Assembly (NCBI GenBank): GCA_041685625.1
Contig: JAWLFJ010000049.1
Location: 1-26,716, forward strand
Direction of reading: 5' to 3'
DNA: 26,716 nucleotides
Origin: Albimonas sp041685625
Lineage (GTDB): Bacteria; Pseudomonadota; Alphaproteobacteria; Rhodobacterales; Rhodobacteraceae
This document shows, one piece after another, positions 16,975 through 24,985 of the stretch. The notes beneath the pieces are model-generated. The model made no database searches. It saw only the letters and a program-made list of their open reading frames with translations, and had not been told where the DNA came from. Positions within the stretch are counted from its first letter, which is position 1; every line of letters begins with the position of its first letter. A program made the position numbers and the translations under genes.

Positions 16975-17002
16975 CGGCCCGCCTGTCCTCGGCGGGCCGT
17001 TT
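16975..17002 (+). terminator. Terminator of rpmJ
   Basis: Stem CGGCCCGCC (16975-16983) and GGCGGGCCG (16991-16999), loop TGTCCTC, then TTTCG. GAAAC before and GTTTC after could extend it across a bulge. Confidence 0.7.
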
Positions 17003-17448
17003 CGATTCCCGGCCCGACGGGACGCCGCCCCTCCGGATCGGAGACCGCCCTGCGCCCGCGCCTCGCCTCCTGGCTCGACCGGTTGATCGATCGCCTCGCC
17101 GGACCGCCGGCCGCGTGGACGACGCCGGAGCGGCACGAGCCGCCCGTCACGCGAGCCGCCCCGCCGGCCACCGGCGCGACGCCGGCACGCCGCGGCTGAC
17201 GCCCGGCGCTCCGGGCGGCGCCCTCGAACCGATACGTATCGAAGGTCGCGAGGCCGGACGCGTCCTCCGTCAGCCACACGACACCTCGACGAGCTCGAGC
17301 TCGGGCCGCCCGGTCGCCTCCGGCTTCGTCGCCGCCGCGGGGGCGTCGAGCGCCAAGGCCGCGGACGCATCCGACCCGCCGTCCCGCGCCCCGGGGCGCT
17401 CGCCCGACCGCTCACGCTCGCCCGCGACAGGCACACCGGGCGGAGGCG
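17003..17448. other. Stretch without a supported gene
   Basis: A 446-base spacer after rpmJ. A plus-strand frame ending at 17199 encodes a peptide with RLASWLDRLIDRLAG, but only a CTG or far-upstream start is available, so I do not call it. A palindrome GATACGTATC lies near 17231-17240. Nothing else is recognised. Confidence 0.4.
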
Positions 17449-17790
17449 GTGATCGTCGCGACCGTGGAGCGCAGCGTCCCTCGTCTGGTCGCGGCGCGCG
17501 AGGCCGTCGACGGCTTCCACGCCCTGATCCGCGGACGGGCCCCGGCGCGGCTGCGGAGCTTGGCTGCAGACCGCCTTGTCCTCACCGGTCGGCGCCTTCG
17601 CGCGAGGCGTCGCCGGTGACCGCGACGCGATCTCCGCGGCCATCGCGTCGCCATGGTCGAACGGGCAGACCGAAGGTCGGATCTCCCGGCTGAAGACCCT
17701 GAAGCGCCAGATGGGCGGGCGCGCCGATATCGACCTTCTGCGCGCGCCTCATGCCGATGCCGTAGTCCCCAGCATCGAGAGTGCGACAGA
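17449..17790 (+). pseudogene. ISL3-family transposase remnant (C-terminal part, frameshifted)
   Basis: Two successive frames together resemble the C-terminus of ISL3-type (DDE) transposases. The first, from 17449, reads VPRLVAAREAVDGFHALIRG. After a frameshift near 17555 the second reads WLQTALSSPVGAFARGVAGD, then DRDAISAAIASPWSNGQTEG and RISRLKTLKRQMGGRADIDL. PWSNGQTEG...RLKxLKRQM is the diagnostic stretch, which includes the last catalytic Glu region. The N-terminal two thirds of the transposase are missing upstream, so this cannot be active. Terminal inverted repeats were not found by eye. Confidence 0.75.
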
Positions 17791-18121
17791 ACCCCTTTTG
17801 GACGCCGATCAGCCCCCAAACGGGGTCCTTGTTCCACGCCGATCCACATCCGAGTGCGCCATCAAGGGAAACCGACCGGTGGTGAAGCGGTCACGGAGAA
17901 CGTCGCTTGTCGAGGCCTTCGCCGACCGGGCGATGGGCCACGGCGTCGTCGTCGGGATGGTCGTGGATCACCTCGATTCGGCGGTCGCTCCTCCGCCGAC
18001 CCCGCCAGGGCGGCGGCGCGTTCCGGTTCGACGGCGACGAACGGACCTTCGACGCGCTTCGGCCGCCAGGTCACCGCGAGACCTCCGTCAGATCGGGATC
18101 GAACGCCATGAAGCCCGGCGG

Positions 18122-18253
18122 TCAGAGCGCGTTCCTCAGGCGCCCAACCCCCGAGTCATGGAAATCCGGCCGATCCGCGCGGCGGGTCTCCAGCCGGTCG
18201 ACCCGCAGGGGCTCGCGGGCGATCCGCCGGATAGGCGCGTCCTTCCCGTTCAC
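18122..18253 (-). pseudogene. Possible DUF6900-like remnant
   Basis: A 43-codon minus-strand frame (GTG at 18251-18253, TGA at 18122-18124) reads APIRRIAREPLRVDRLETRR and then ADRPDFHDSGVGRLRNAL. The pattern RIARE...L...LETR..D..DFHD..V..LR.AL matches what I remember of DUF6900-type small proteins, which occur among accessory and plasmid genes. It stops just after LRNAL, where relatives usually continue, and no ribosome binding site is seen, so it is probably a truncated relic. The bases from 17790 to 18121 between it and the ISL3 remnant hold nothing I recognise. Confidence 0.35.
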
Positions 18254-18369
18254 GCGGCGCTCGGTGGTGCGGTCTCCGGTCCAAGGCGCCGCGCGGCCCG
18301 GTCCTCAGGCGGTCGCGAGCCGGTCCGCGCGGGTGCGCCGAGCCAGGCGAGACCCCGCGCGCCATATCC

Positions 18370-18398
18370 TTGACAATTTTACTCGGATTGCCGTATCG
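18370..18398 (+). promoter_or_regulatory. Candidate promoter / iron operator of the heme operon
   Basis: A perfect -35 box TTGACA (18370-18375) starts an isolated AT-rich patch (TTGACAATTTTACTCGGATT). A weak -10 candidate, TATCGC, begins 18 bases after it, at 18394. The AT-rich TGACAATTTT half-palindrome is where an iron-responsive regulator could bind, but no full palindrome is visible. Confidence 0.5.
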
Positions 18399-18481
18399 CC
18401 TCCGCGACGCTCAGCCACCCAGCCGATCCCTCCGGCACGGCAGCCGCGCAGACACGCGACCGACGCAGGGATGGCCGACCC

Positions 18482-20551
18482 ATGAGCTTCGCACGTCCGC
18501 TTCACGTTCTCGCCCCAGCCGCGGCGATCCTGGCGCTCGTCGCGCCCGCCGCCGGACAGGACGCCATGGAACTCTCCCCCATCACCGTCTTCGGCGCCGC
18601 GCGGGACACGCGCGCGGTGCTGGACACGCCCGCCGCGGCGACCGTCCTCGACGCGCGCGAGATCGAGACGCGCGCGGCCTCCACCTACGAGGACCTGCTC
18701 GGCGACGTCCCCGGCGTCTCGATCGGCGGCGGTCCGCGCGGCATCAGCCAGGAACCGAACATCCGGGGTTTCGCGGACGAGCAGGTGGTGATCCGCGCCG
18801 ACGGGGTGCGGCAGACCTTCAACCTCGCCCATCGCGGCCGTTTCTTCCTCGACCCCGAGATCCTGACCTCGATCGAGGTGGTGCGGGGCGGCGGTTCGAC
18901 GCTGTTCGGCTCCGGCGCGCTCGGCGGCGTGATCGGGCTGGAGACCAAGGACGCCGACGACGTGCTCGCGCCGGGCGAGAGCCTCGGCGGGCGCCTCGCG
19001 CTCGGGGCGGCGAGCCAGGGGCCCGAAGGGCTCGGCGCGCTCACCCTCGCGGCGCGGACGGGGCGGGTCGACGCGCTGGCCTTCCTGTCGCATCGGCCGA
19101 TGACGGGCGACCTGACCGACGGACGCGGCGACGACATCGCCAACAGCGAGATCGACGCGACCACGGGCCTCGTGAAGCTCGGCTACGAGCCGGCCGACGG
19201 CGCGCGGCTGGAGGCGAGCTGGTCGATCCACTCCGACGAGGGCGAGACGCCGCCCAACGCGAACGCCGCGGCGACGCCGACGAACGTGGTGGCGCGGGAG
19301 CTGACCCAGCAGACCGGGCGGCTGGCCTTCGACTGGGCGCCGCCGGGATCGGACCTGCTCGATCTGCGGGCGCTCGCCTACGTCAACGAGGTGGAGGTGT
19401 CGGAGCGACGCTTCTCGGACGGCCGGCTGGACGACACGACGATCACGACGCTCGGCCTCGACGTCTCCAACGTCAGCCGCGTGGATCTCGGTCGTCCGGT
19501 GACCTTCGCCTACGGCGTCGAGGCCTACGAGGACCGTCAGGAGGCCGAGCGCGACGGCGCGCCGCGCGCGCAGTCGCCGGACGCCGATCTCGGCTTCGTC
19601 GCGGCCTTCGCGCAGGCGGAGATCGAACTGGCCGACACGGTCGCGGTGATCCCGGGCCTGCGCTGGGACCGCTGGAGCACCTCGCCGGACGATCCGGCCT
19701 TCGCCGACCGCGACGAGGACGCGCTGTCGCCGCGCCTCGCGGTGAACTGGCGGCCCGCGCCCGGCGTGCAGCTCTACGGTTCGGTCTCTCGGTCCTTCCG
19801 CGCGCCCTCCGCGACGGAACTCTACGTCTCCGGCGTCCACTTCTCGACGCCGGGCTTCGCGCTGGGCCCCGGCGCCCCGACCTTCACCGGGAACAACGTC
19901 TTCGTGCCGAACCCGGACCTCGAGCCGGAGACCGCGTTGCAGGGCGAGATCGGCGGTCGCTGGCAGACGGACGGCCTGCTGACGCGAACCGACGCGCTCG
20001 ACCTGTCCGGGGCGGTCTACCTCGCCGAGGTCGACGACTTCATCGACAGCGTCGTCACCTTCGTCGACCCGGCGACGACACGCTTCGACCCGGTGCGCGG
20101 CCTGATCGTGGACGGCGCCACCCGCACGCGCAACATCGACGCGAAGCTCTGGGGCTTCGAGGCGGAGGCGCGCTATCGCCGGCCCGGCTGGCATGCCGGC
20201 TTCGGCCTCTCGATCCCTCGCGGCCGGGCCGACGAGGGCGGCGCGCTCGGCTCGATCCCGCAGGACAGGCTGACGCTGAGCGCCGGCGTCCTGCCGCGCG
20301 ACGACCTCGAACTCGGGCTGCGCGCCACGCTCCGCGCCGGGCAGGAGGACGTGCCGGCGGGCGGCAGCGCGACCGGCGGGTCGGGCGTCCTCGACGCCTT
20401 CGCCGCCTGGCGTCCGACCGAGGGGCCGTTCGCCGGCGCGACGGTCGCGGCCGGCATCGACAACCTTCTGGACAAGGCCTACCGCATCCATCCGAACGGG
20501 CTCGCGCAACCGGGGCGGTCCTTCAAGCTGCGGCTCGGCTTCGCCTTCTGA
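18482..20551 (+). CDS. hmuR: TonB-dependent heme/hemoglobin receptor
   Basis: 689 residues from ATG at 18482. Residues 1-25 are a signal peptide. A TonB-box region, ELSPITVFGA (30-39), is followed by the plug domain with NIRGFADEQVVIRADGVRQ, EVVRGGGSTLFGSGALGGV and LET, then a 22-strand-type barrel ending in the terminal Phe (RLGFAF) typical of outer-membrane proteins. The heme-receptor signature is present: FRAP (439-442) and NPDL (477-480), with His453 between them, as in HemR/HmuR/ShuA-type receptors. It takes up heme or heme-protein-bound heme through the outer membrane using TonB energy. It is the first gene of the heme operon; hmuT starts 44 bases after it. A four-codon reading frame (18471-18485) overlaps its start. 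Confidence 0.93.
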   Translation: MSFARPLHVLAPAAAILALVAPAAGQDAMELSPITVFGAARDTRAVLDTPAAATVLDAREIETRAASTYEDLLGDVPGVSIGGGPRGISQEPNIRGFADEQVVIRADGVRQTFNLAHRGRFFLDPEILTSIEVVRGGGSTLFGSGALGGVIGLETKDADDVLAPGESLGGRLALGAASQGPEGLGALTLAARTGRVDALAFLSHRPMTGDLTDGRGDDIANSEIDATTGLVKLGYEPADGARLEASWSIHSDEGETPPNANAAATPTNVVARELTQQTGRLAFDWAPPGSDLLDLRALAYVNEVEVSERRFSDGRLDDTTITTLGLDVSNVSRVDLGRPVTFAYGVEAYEDRQEAERDGAPRAQSPDADLGFVAAFAQAEIELADTVAVIPGLRWDRWSTSPDDPAFADRDEDALSPRLAVNWRPAPGVQLYGSVSRSFRAPSATELYVSGVHFSTPGFALGPGAPTFTGNNVFVPNPDLEPETALQGEIGGRWQTDGLLTRTDALDLSGAVYLAEVDDFIDSVVTFVDPATTRFDPVRGLIVDGATRTRNIDAKLWGFEAEARYRRPGWHAGFGLSIPRGRADEGGALGSIPQDRLTLSAGVLPRDDLELGLRATLRAGQEDVPAGGSATGGSGVLDAFAAWRPTEGPFAGATVAAGIDNLLDKAYRIHPNGLAQPGRSFKLRLGFAF

Positions 20552-20595
20552 AGCGACCCGCCGCCCCCCCCCGCCCCGGACCGGAGCCCGATCCC

Positions 20596-21456
20596 ATGCG
20601 CCTCGCCGCCGTTCTCCTCGCCCTGATCCTGTCCGCCGCGCCCGCCGCGGCCGCCGAACGCGTCGCGATCGCCGGCGGGGACCTGACCGAAATCGCCTTC
20701 GCCCTCGGCGCCGGGGACCGGGTGGTGGCGGTCGACTCGACCTCCACCACGCCCGAGGCCGCGTCCCTGCTGCCGCAGATGGGCTATCTGCGCCGCCTCT
20801 CGCCCGAGGGCGTGCTCTCCTCGGCGCCGGATCTGCTGATCGCCGCGCCGGACGCCGGGCCGCCTTCCGCCCTCGAGCGGATCGCGGCGGCGGGGGTGGA
20901 GGTCGCGCTCTCGCCCGAGGCGGACGCGCCCGGCCGGGTGCCGGAGAAGATCGCGTTCATGGGCCGCGTCCTCGGGCGGGAGGCCGCGGCCGAAGCGCTC
21001 GCCGCGCGCTACCGCGCCGATCTCGCGGCCGCGCAGGTCGAGGCGGCGCGCCTCGACGGGCGCCCGCGCGCCCTCTTCGTGCTGACGATCGACGCGGGCG
21101 CGCCGCTGGTGGCGGGCCGCGGCACCTCCGCCGACGCCATGCTGGCGGCGGCCGGCGCCGAGAACGCGGCCGCGGCGCTGGAGGGCTGGAAGCCGATGTC
21201 GCGCGAGGCCCTCATCGGCGCCGCGCCCGAGGCGATCGTGATGATGACCGGCCACGCCGAACGCGTCGGCGGGCTCGACGCGGTGCTGGCCCGTCCGGAC
21301 GTCGCGCTGACGCCGGCGGGGCGCGACGGGCGGGCGGTGGCGCTCGACGGCTCGCTCCTCCTCGGCTTCGGCCCGCGCACGCCGGAGGCCGTCGTCGCGC
21401 TGGCCCGCGCGCTGCGCGGCGACGACGCCCCGCGCGAGGCGAGGGCGGAGCCGTGA
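20596..21456 (+). CDS. hmuT: Heme ABC transporter periplasmic binding protein
   Basis: 286 residues, with ATG at 20596 and CGGAGC upstream. Signal peptide residues 1-20 (AAPAAAAE). It shows a class III (PF01497-like) binding-protein fold: VAIAGGDLTEIAFALGAGDR at the start of the mature chain, VVAVDSTSTTPEAA, LPQMGYLRRLSPEGVLSSAPDLLIA, a long linking helix, and LFVLTIDAGAPLVAGRGTSAD in the second lobe. This is the HmuT pattern, including the conserved Tyr (GYLR) that can coordinate heme iron. It delivers heme in the periplasm to HmuUV. Its stop overlaps the hmuU start by four bases (GTGA), which indicates translational coupling. Confidence 0.93.
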   Translation: MRLAAVLLALILSAAPAAAAERVAIAGGDLTEIAFALGAGDRVVAVDSTSTTPEAASLLPQMGYLRRLSPEGVLSSAPDLLIAAPDAGPPSALERIAAAGVEVALSPEADAPGRVPEKIAFMGRVLGREAAAEALAARYRADLAAAQVEAARLDGRPRALFVLTIDAGAPLVAGRGTSADAMLAAAGAENAAAALEGWKPMSREALIGAAPEAIVMMTGHAERVGGLDAVLARPDVALTPAGRDGRAVALDGSLLLGFGPRTPEAVVALARALRGDDAPREARAEP

Positions 21457-22526
21457 GCCTCGCGGCGGAGACGGCGCCGCCCCGGCGGCGGCGGGCTTCG
21501 CGGCGGACGATCGCGACCGCGGCGCTCGGCGCGCTCGTCGCGGCGCTCGCCGTGGCGACCCTCTCCCTCGGGCCGGCCGCGATTCCGCTCGGGCGCGTCC
21601 TGGCGGCGCTCGCCGGGGCCGGAGGGCCGACGGAGACCGCGATCCTCGTCGAGATCCGCCTGCCGCGCCTCGCGCTCGGCGTCGCGGCGGGCCTCGCGCT
21701 CGCGCTCTCGGGCGCCGCGCTGCAGGGGCTGCTTCGCAATCCGCTGGCGGATCCGGGACTCGTCGGCGTGACCGCGGGAGCCTCGCTCGGCGCCGTCTCG
21801 GTGATCGTGCTCGGCGCGGCGGTCGCGAGCGGGCTGCCGGCGGCGCTGCGGCCCTGGCTGCTGCCCGGGGCGGCGTTTCTCGGCGCCGGCGCCGCGCTCG
21901 CCTTCGTCTTCGCCCTCGCGCGCCGCGCGGGGGAGACCTCGGTCGCCACGCTGATCCTCGGCGGCGTCGCCGTGAACGCCATCGCCGGCGCCGCTCTCGG
22001 CGCGCTCGCCTACGTCTCGGACGACGACGAGCTGCGCGAGCTCACCTTCTGGACGATGGGCGGCCTCGGGGCCGCGGGTCGGCCGCTCGCGCTCGCCGCG
22101 CTGATCCCGGCGCTGATCCTGACGCCGCTGCTGCTGGCGCAGGCGCGCACGCTCGACCTGATGGCGCTGGGCGAGCGCGCGGCCTTCCACGCCGGCGTCG
22201 ACGTGGAGCGCGCCAAGCGCCGCATCGGCCTCGCCGCGGCGCTCGGCGTCGGCGCCGTCACCGCCGCGGCCGGGCCGATCGGCTTCGTCGGCCTCGTCGC
22301 GCCGCATCTCGCGCGGCTGCTGGTCGGGCCGGACCACCGCGCCGTCCTGCCCTGCGCCGCGCTGCTCGGCGTCGCGCTGGTGCTGTCGGCGGATCTCGCC
22401 GTGCGCCTCGCCGTGCCGCCGGCCGAGCCGCCGATCGGCCTCGCGATGGGGTTGGTGGGCGGTCCGTTCTTCCTCTGGATCCTGCTGCGGACCCTGCACG
22501 GAGGCGGCGATGCTCGCGGGCTCTGA
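21453..22526 (+). CDS. hmuU: Heme ABC transporter permease (FecCD family)
   Basis: 357 residues from a GTG at 21453 within the GTGA overlap with hmuT. It is a FecCD-type permease with about ten membrane segments. Family motifs: RLPRLALGVAAGLALALSGA, LQGLLRNPLADPGLVGVTAG, ILGGVAVNAI, TMGGLG and the late stretch GPIGFVGLVAPHLARLLVGP, followed by DHRAVLP. It forms the inner-membrane channel for heme. The normal length is about 330-360. It overlaps hmuV by 17 bases, so the two subunits are made together. Confidence 0.94.
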   Translation: MSLAAETAPPRRRRASRRTIATAALGALVAALAVATLSLGPAAIPLGRVLAALAGAGGPTETAILVEIRLPRLALGVAAGLALALSGAALQGLLRNPLADPGLVGVTAGASLGAVSVIVLGAAVASGLPAALRPWLLPGAAFLGAGAALAFVFALARRAGETSVATLILGGVAVNAIAGAALGALAYVSDDDELRELTFWTMGGLGAAGRPLALAALIPALILTPLLLAQARTLDLMALGERAAFHAGVDVERAKRRIGLAAALGVGAVTAAAGPIGFVGLVAPHLARLLVGPDHRAVLPCAALLGVALVLSADLAVRLAVPPAEPPIGLAMGLVGGPFFLWILLRTLHGGGDARGL

Positions 22527-23319
22527 CCTGCATCTCCGGCTCGGCGGACGGGCGGCGCTGCGCGGCGCGACGCTCGCCCTGCGGTCGGGCGAGGTGACGG
22601 CGTTGCTCGGCCCGAACGGCGCGGGCAAGAGCACCTGTCTCGCCTGCCTCTCCGGCGCCCTCCGCCCCGACGCCGGACGGGTGTCGATGGACGGCGTCGA
22701 TCCCGGCGGCCTGTCGCCCGCGGCCCTCGCCGAAGCCCGCGCGGTGCTGGAGCAGTCCCCGGCCGAGGGCCTCCCCTTCACGGTCGCCGCGCTCGCGACG
22801 CTCGCGATCCCGCGCCGGATCGCGCCCGCCGAGGCGGAGGGCATCCGGCGCCGCGCCCTCGCCGCCGCCGGACTCGCGGGGTTCGCGGAGCGTCCGGTCC
22901 GCGCGCTCTCCGGCGGCGAGCGGCGGCGCGCCCATCTCGCCCGCGCGCTCGCTCAGCTCCTCGCCGGCCGGGCGCTCGGCGCCGGGCGCTGGCTGCTGCT
23001 GGACGAGCCGACGGCGGGCCTCGATCTCGCGCATCAGGCTGCGATCCTGCGCGCCGCCCGCGCCGCCGCGGCGGAGGGGGCGGGCGTCCTCGCCGTCCTG
23101 CACGACCTCGCCCTCGCGGCCGCCTTCGCCGACCGCGTCGCGATCATGGCCGAGGGCCGGGTCGTCGCCGAGGGTCCGCCGGCCGGGGTGCTGACGCCCG
23201 ACCGTCTCGCCGAGGTCTACGGCCTGCCGGTCGAGGTCCGCCGCCGGGCCGACGGCGCCCTCGCCGTCGCCCCGCTCTACCATCTCGCAGAGGAGCCGAA
23301 GCCATGTACGTCGCCATGA
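22510..23319 (+). CDS. hmuV: Heme ABC transporter ATP-binding protein
   Basis: 269 residues, with ATG at 22510 inside the end of hmuU and GGAGGCGG upstream. All ABC ATPase motifs are present: Walker A GPNGAGKST (34-42), a Q-loop region with EQSPAEGLPFTVAA, the signature LSGGE (133-137), Walker B LLLDEPTAGLD (162-172) and the switch His198 in VLHDLALAA. It powers heme import through HmuU. A Gly/Ala insertion (LLAGRALGAGRW) before Walker B is typical of HmuV. Its 3' end overlaps the heme monooxygenase gene by 16 bases. Confidence 0.95.
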   Translation: MLAGSDLHLRLGGRAALRGATLALRSGEVTALLGPNGAGKSTCLACLSGALRPDAGRVSMDGVDPGGLSPAALAEARAVLEQSPAEGLPFTVAALATLAIPRRIAPAEAEGIRRRALAAAGLAGFAERPVRALSGGERRRAHLARALAQLLAGRALGAGRWLLLDEPTAGLDLAHQAAILRAARAAAAEGAGVLAVLHDLALAAAFADRVAIMAEGRVVAEGPPAGVLTPDRLAEVYGLPVEVRRRADGALAVAPLYHLAEEPKPCTSP

Positions 23320-23615
23320 ACCGCTTCAAGGTCGCCAAGGGATCGGAGGACGCCTTCGAGGAGGTCTGGCGCTCGCGCGACCGCCACCTGAAGGACATGG
23401 AGGGCTTCCGGTCCTTCCGGCTGCTGCGCGGACCGGAGCGGGAGGACCACACCCTCTACGCCTCGCACACCCTCTGGGCGAGCCGGGCGGCTTTCGAGGC
23501 CTGGACCCGGTCGCCGCAGTTCCGCGCCGCGCACAAGGGCACCGGGGCCAACAAGCCGCTCTATCTCGGCCACCCCGAATTCGAGGGATTCGAGACCGTG
23601 CTGGAAGAGGCGTGA
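23304..23615 (+). CDS. IsdG/HmuQ-type heme-degrading monooxygenase (ABM fold)
   Basis: 103 residues from ATG at 23304, with GAGGAG upstream. It is an antibiotic-biosynthesis-monooxygenase-fold protein of the size of IsdG. The IsdG catalytic residues are all in place: Asn6 (MYVAMNRF), Trp67 (FEAWTRS) and His77 (RAAHKG), compared with Asn7/Trp67/His77 in staphylococcal IsdG and the same triad in rhizobial HmuQ/HmuD. The fold also shows FEEVWRSRDRHLKDMEGFRS and YASHTLWASRAAFEAW. It should open the heme ring in the cytoplasm and release iron. Its overlap with hmuV makes it the final step of the operon, replacing HmuS-type heme handling proteins, none of which is encoded here. Confidence 0.88.
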   Translation: MYVAMNRFKVAKGSEDAFEEVWRSRDRHLKDMEGFRSFRLLRGPEREDHTLYASHTLWASRAAFEAWTRSPQFRAAHKGTGANKPLYLGHPEFEGFETVLEEA

Positions 23616-23639
23616 TGCCTGCGCGCCCAACCGATGACC

Positions 23640-23815
23640 TTCCGGATCCACGGCCGGAGGCGAAGAGACCGGATCCGGCCTGGATCCTCGGCGAAGACGT
23701 GCCAGGCGGGGCGGCAGGCGTCGAAGTCGGGGGAAGCGGCGCAGGCCGAGGACGCGCTCGCGACGCCACAGCCAGACGCGCTCCATCGATGGGGTGGACG
23801 GCTCCCGCATGATCG
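23640..23815 (-). pseudogene. IS630-like transposase remnant (C-terminal end, frameshifted)
   Basis: On the minus strand two frames together resemble the end of an IS630-type transposase. From about 23812 the reading is MERVWLWRRERVLGLRRFP (compare the ENVW...LR motif). After a frameshift it reads DFDACRPAWHVFAEDPGR and IRSLRLRPWIRKVIG, ending near 23640. The AW...RIRSL..xPWIxKVI ending is what I recall for this group. Nothing upstream preserves the rest of the DDE domain. Confidence 0.5.
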
Positions 23816-23899
23816 AGGGCATCCGCGCGGACGGCGCGACCGGCCTGCACGGGATCGCGGCGGCGCCGAAGGCGCGCGGCATCCGGACCCGGCGCGGCC
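23809..23899 (+). pseudogene. Serine recombinase C-terminal fragment
   Basis: From the ATG at 23809 the plus strand reads IRADGATGLHGIAAAPKARG, then IRTRRG. This resembles the C-terminal DNA-binding part of resolvase/invertase-type recombinases (IRA.GATSL..IAA.LNARGI.T.RGG.W). It covers only about 25 residues and abuts the IS630-like remnant. The remaining stretch to 24131 has no recognised content apart from the leader of the next gene. Confidence 0.4.
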
Positions 23900-24131
23900 C
23901 GGCCAGATGCATCGCGCGAAATGCCGCGGTTCTTTCGGCAGCAGATCTTGTCGCACAGCCGCGACGCCTATCCACCAGGCTCTTCCCTCGCGCCGGCGCC
24001 GGCGCCGTGGAACGCAATGCAGACCCTTGCGTTTCAGGAGAGACTCGGGGTCGCGAGGCCCGAGGTTCTTGCCGCAGTGTCGTGATCCGGGCCAGCAGCG
24101 CACGCCTGGTCGAAAACACCGAAAGCGAACC

Positions 24132-24629
24132 ATGTCCGACCCGATCTTCTTCGACACCTGGTTCGGGCTGCTGCGCGTCGTCCTGGTGGGAATCGCCGCC
24201 TATTCGGCCCTTGTCCTGATGCTGCGAATCTCGGGCAAGCGCACCCTGAGCAAGATGAACGCCTTCGACCTCGTCGTGACGGTCGCGCTCGGATCGACGC
24301 TCGCCACCGTGCTGCTGAACCCGAGCGTGCCGCTCTTCGAGGGCCTGATGGCGTTCGCGCTGCTGATCTGCCTGCAGTTCGCCATCACCTGGGCATCGGT
24401 CCGGTCCGATCGGATCCGGGGTCTTGTCAAGGCCGAGCCGACGCTGCTCGTGCACGAGGGTCGCCATCTCGCTGCGCCCATGCGCCGGCAGCGTGTGACA
24501 CGCGAGGAGATCGCCGCCGCCGTCCGCGCCGGCGGCGCGTCCGACATCTCGGATGTGCGATCGGTGGTCCTCGAGACGGACGGGTCGATGACCGTGGTCC
24601 GGCGCAGCAGGACCGAGGGCGCCCCATGA
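24132..24629 (+). CDS. DUF421 (YetF-like) membrane protein
   Basis: 165 residues from ATG at 24132; the ribosome binding site is weak (GAAAG). A longer frame from 23634 is rejected because it crosses transposon debris. Three membrane segments (about residues 12-30, 43-62 and 65-85) are followed by a soluble YetF-like C-terminal domain. The family core LRISGKRTLSKMNAFDLVVT and the VALGSTLATVLLNP stretch are clear, as are LVKAEPTLLVHEG and REEIAAAVRAGG. DUF421 proteins occur widely with no firm function; some link to spore or membrane stress biology in Bacillus. It appears intact although surrounded on both sides by IS fragments. The last residues (RRSRTEGAP) may be the true end. Confidence 0.85.
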   Translation: MSDPIFFDTWFGLLRVVLVGIAAYSALVLMLRISGKRTLSKMNAFDLVVTVALGSTLATVLLNPSVPLFEGLMAFALLICLQFAITWASVRSDRIRGLVKAEPTLLVHEGRHLAAPMRRQRVTREEIAAAVRAGGASDISDVRSVVLETDGSMTVVRRSRTEGAP

Positions 24630-24749
24630 AGCCTGCGCAGGCCTCGAGCGCCTTCGCCTTGCACCACGCGGGTCGACCCAAGGTCCGGATGGCGTCGCGC
24701 GCGCGGGACGTCATCAACCTCCCGCGCTGCCTGCCGACATCCGCGCAGC

Positions 24750-24985
24750 ATGCGCCGCATCGACCGGCTCTCCCGCGACGCGGCGTTCCTTTCGATCCTC
24801 CACGACGGCGGCGTGCGCTTCGTCGCCGCCGACCTGCCCCGGGGCGAACGATCTCACCGTCGGGGTCACGGCGCTCGTCGCCGAGCAGGAGCGGCGGGCG
24901 CTCTCCCGACGGCGGCGCGGCGCTCCGGCGTACCGTCTCCGAGAACGCCGACGCCTTCGGGCGCGACCTCGCGCCCGTCGTCCAC
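24750..24985 (+). pseudogene. Serine recombinase (resolvase) remnant, twice frameshifted
   Basis: The plus strand reads IDRLSRDAAFLSILHDGGVR and FVAADLP from 24750. It shifts frame near 24840 to GANDLTVGVTALVAEQERRA and LSRRRR, then shifts again near 24910 to GGAALRRTVSENADAFGRDL and APVV. These are consecutive parts of the catalytic and linker region of a resolvase-type recombinase (DRLSRD, FVAADMP, LTVG..ALVAEQER..S.R). The N-terminal catalytic Ser segment is missing. The last frame runs straight into the IS256-type fragment. Confidence 0.75.

Noticed and set aside
17049..17199. Possible 49-residue protein after rpmJ (RLASWLDRLIDRLAG...)
   Set aside because: Needs a CTG start or an upstream start inside rpmJ, has a Pro/Ala/Thr-rich tail and no recognised relative.
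18305..20509. Minus-strand frame of about 730 codons over the heme receptor gene
   Set aside because: Entirely antisense to the well-supported TonB-dependent receptor; no ribosome binding site or recognisable domain.
23634..24131. N-terminal extension of the DUF421 protein
   Set aside because: The extension is translated from IS630-like and recombinase debris; the family's normal N-terminus begins at the ATG at 24132.
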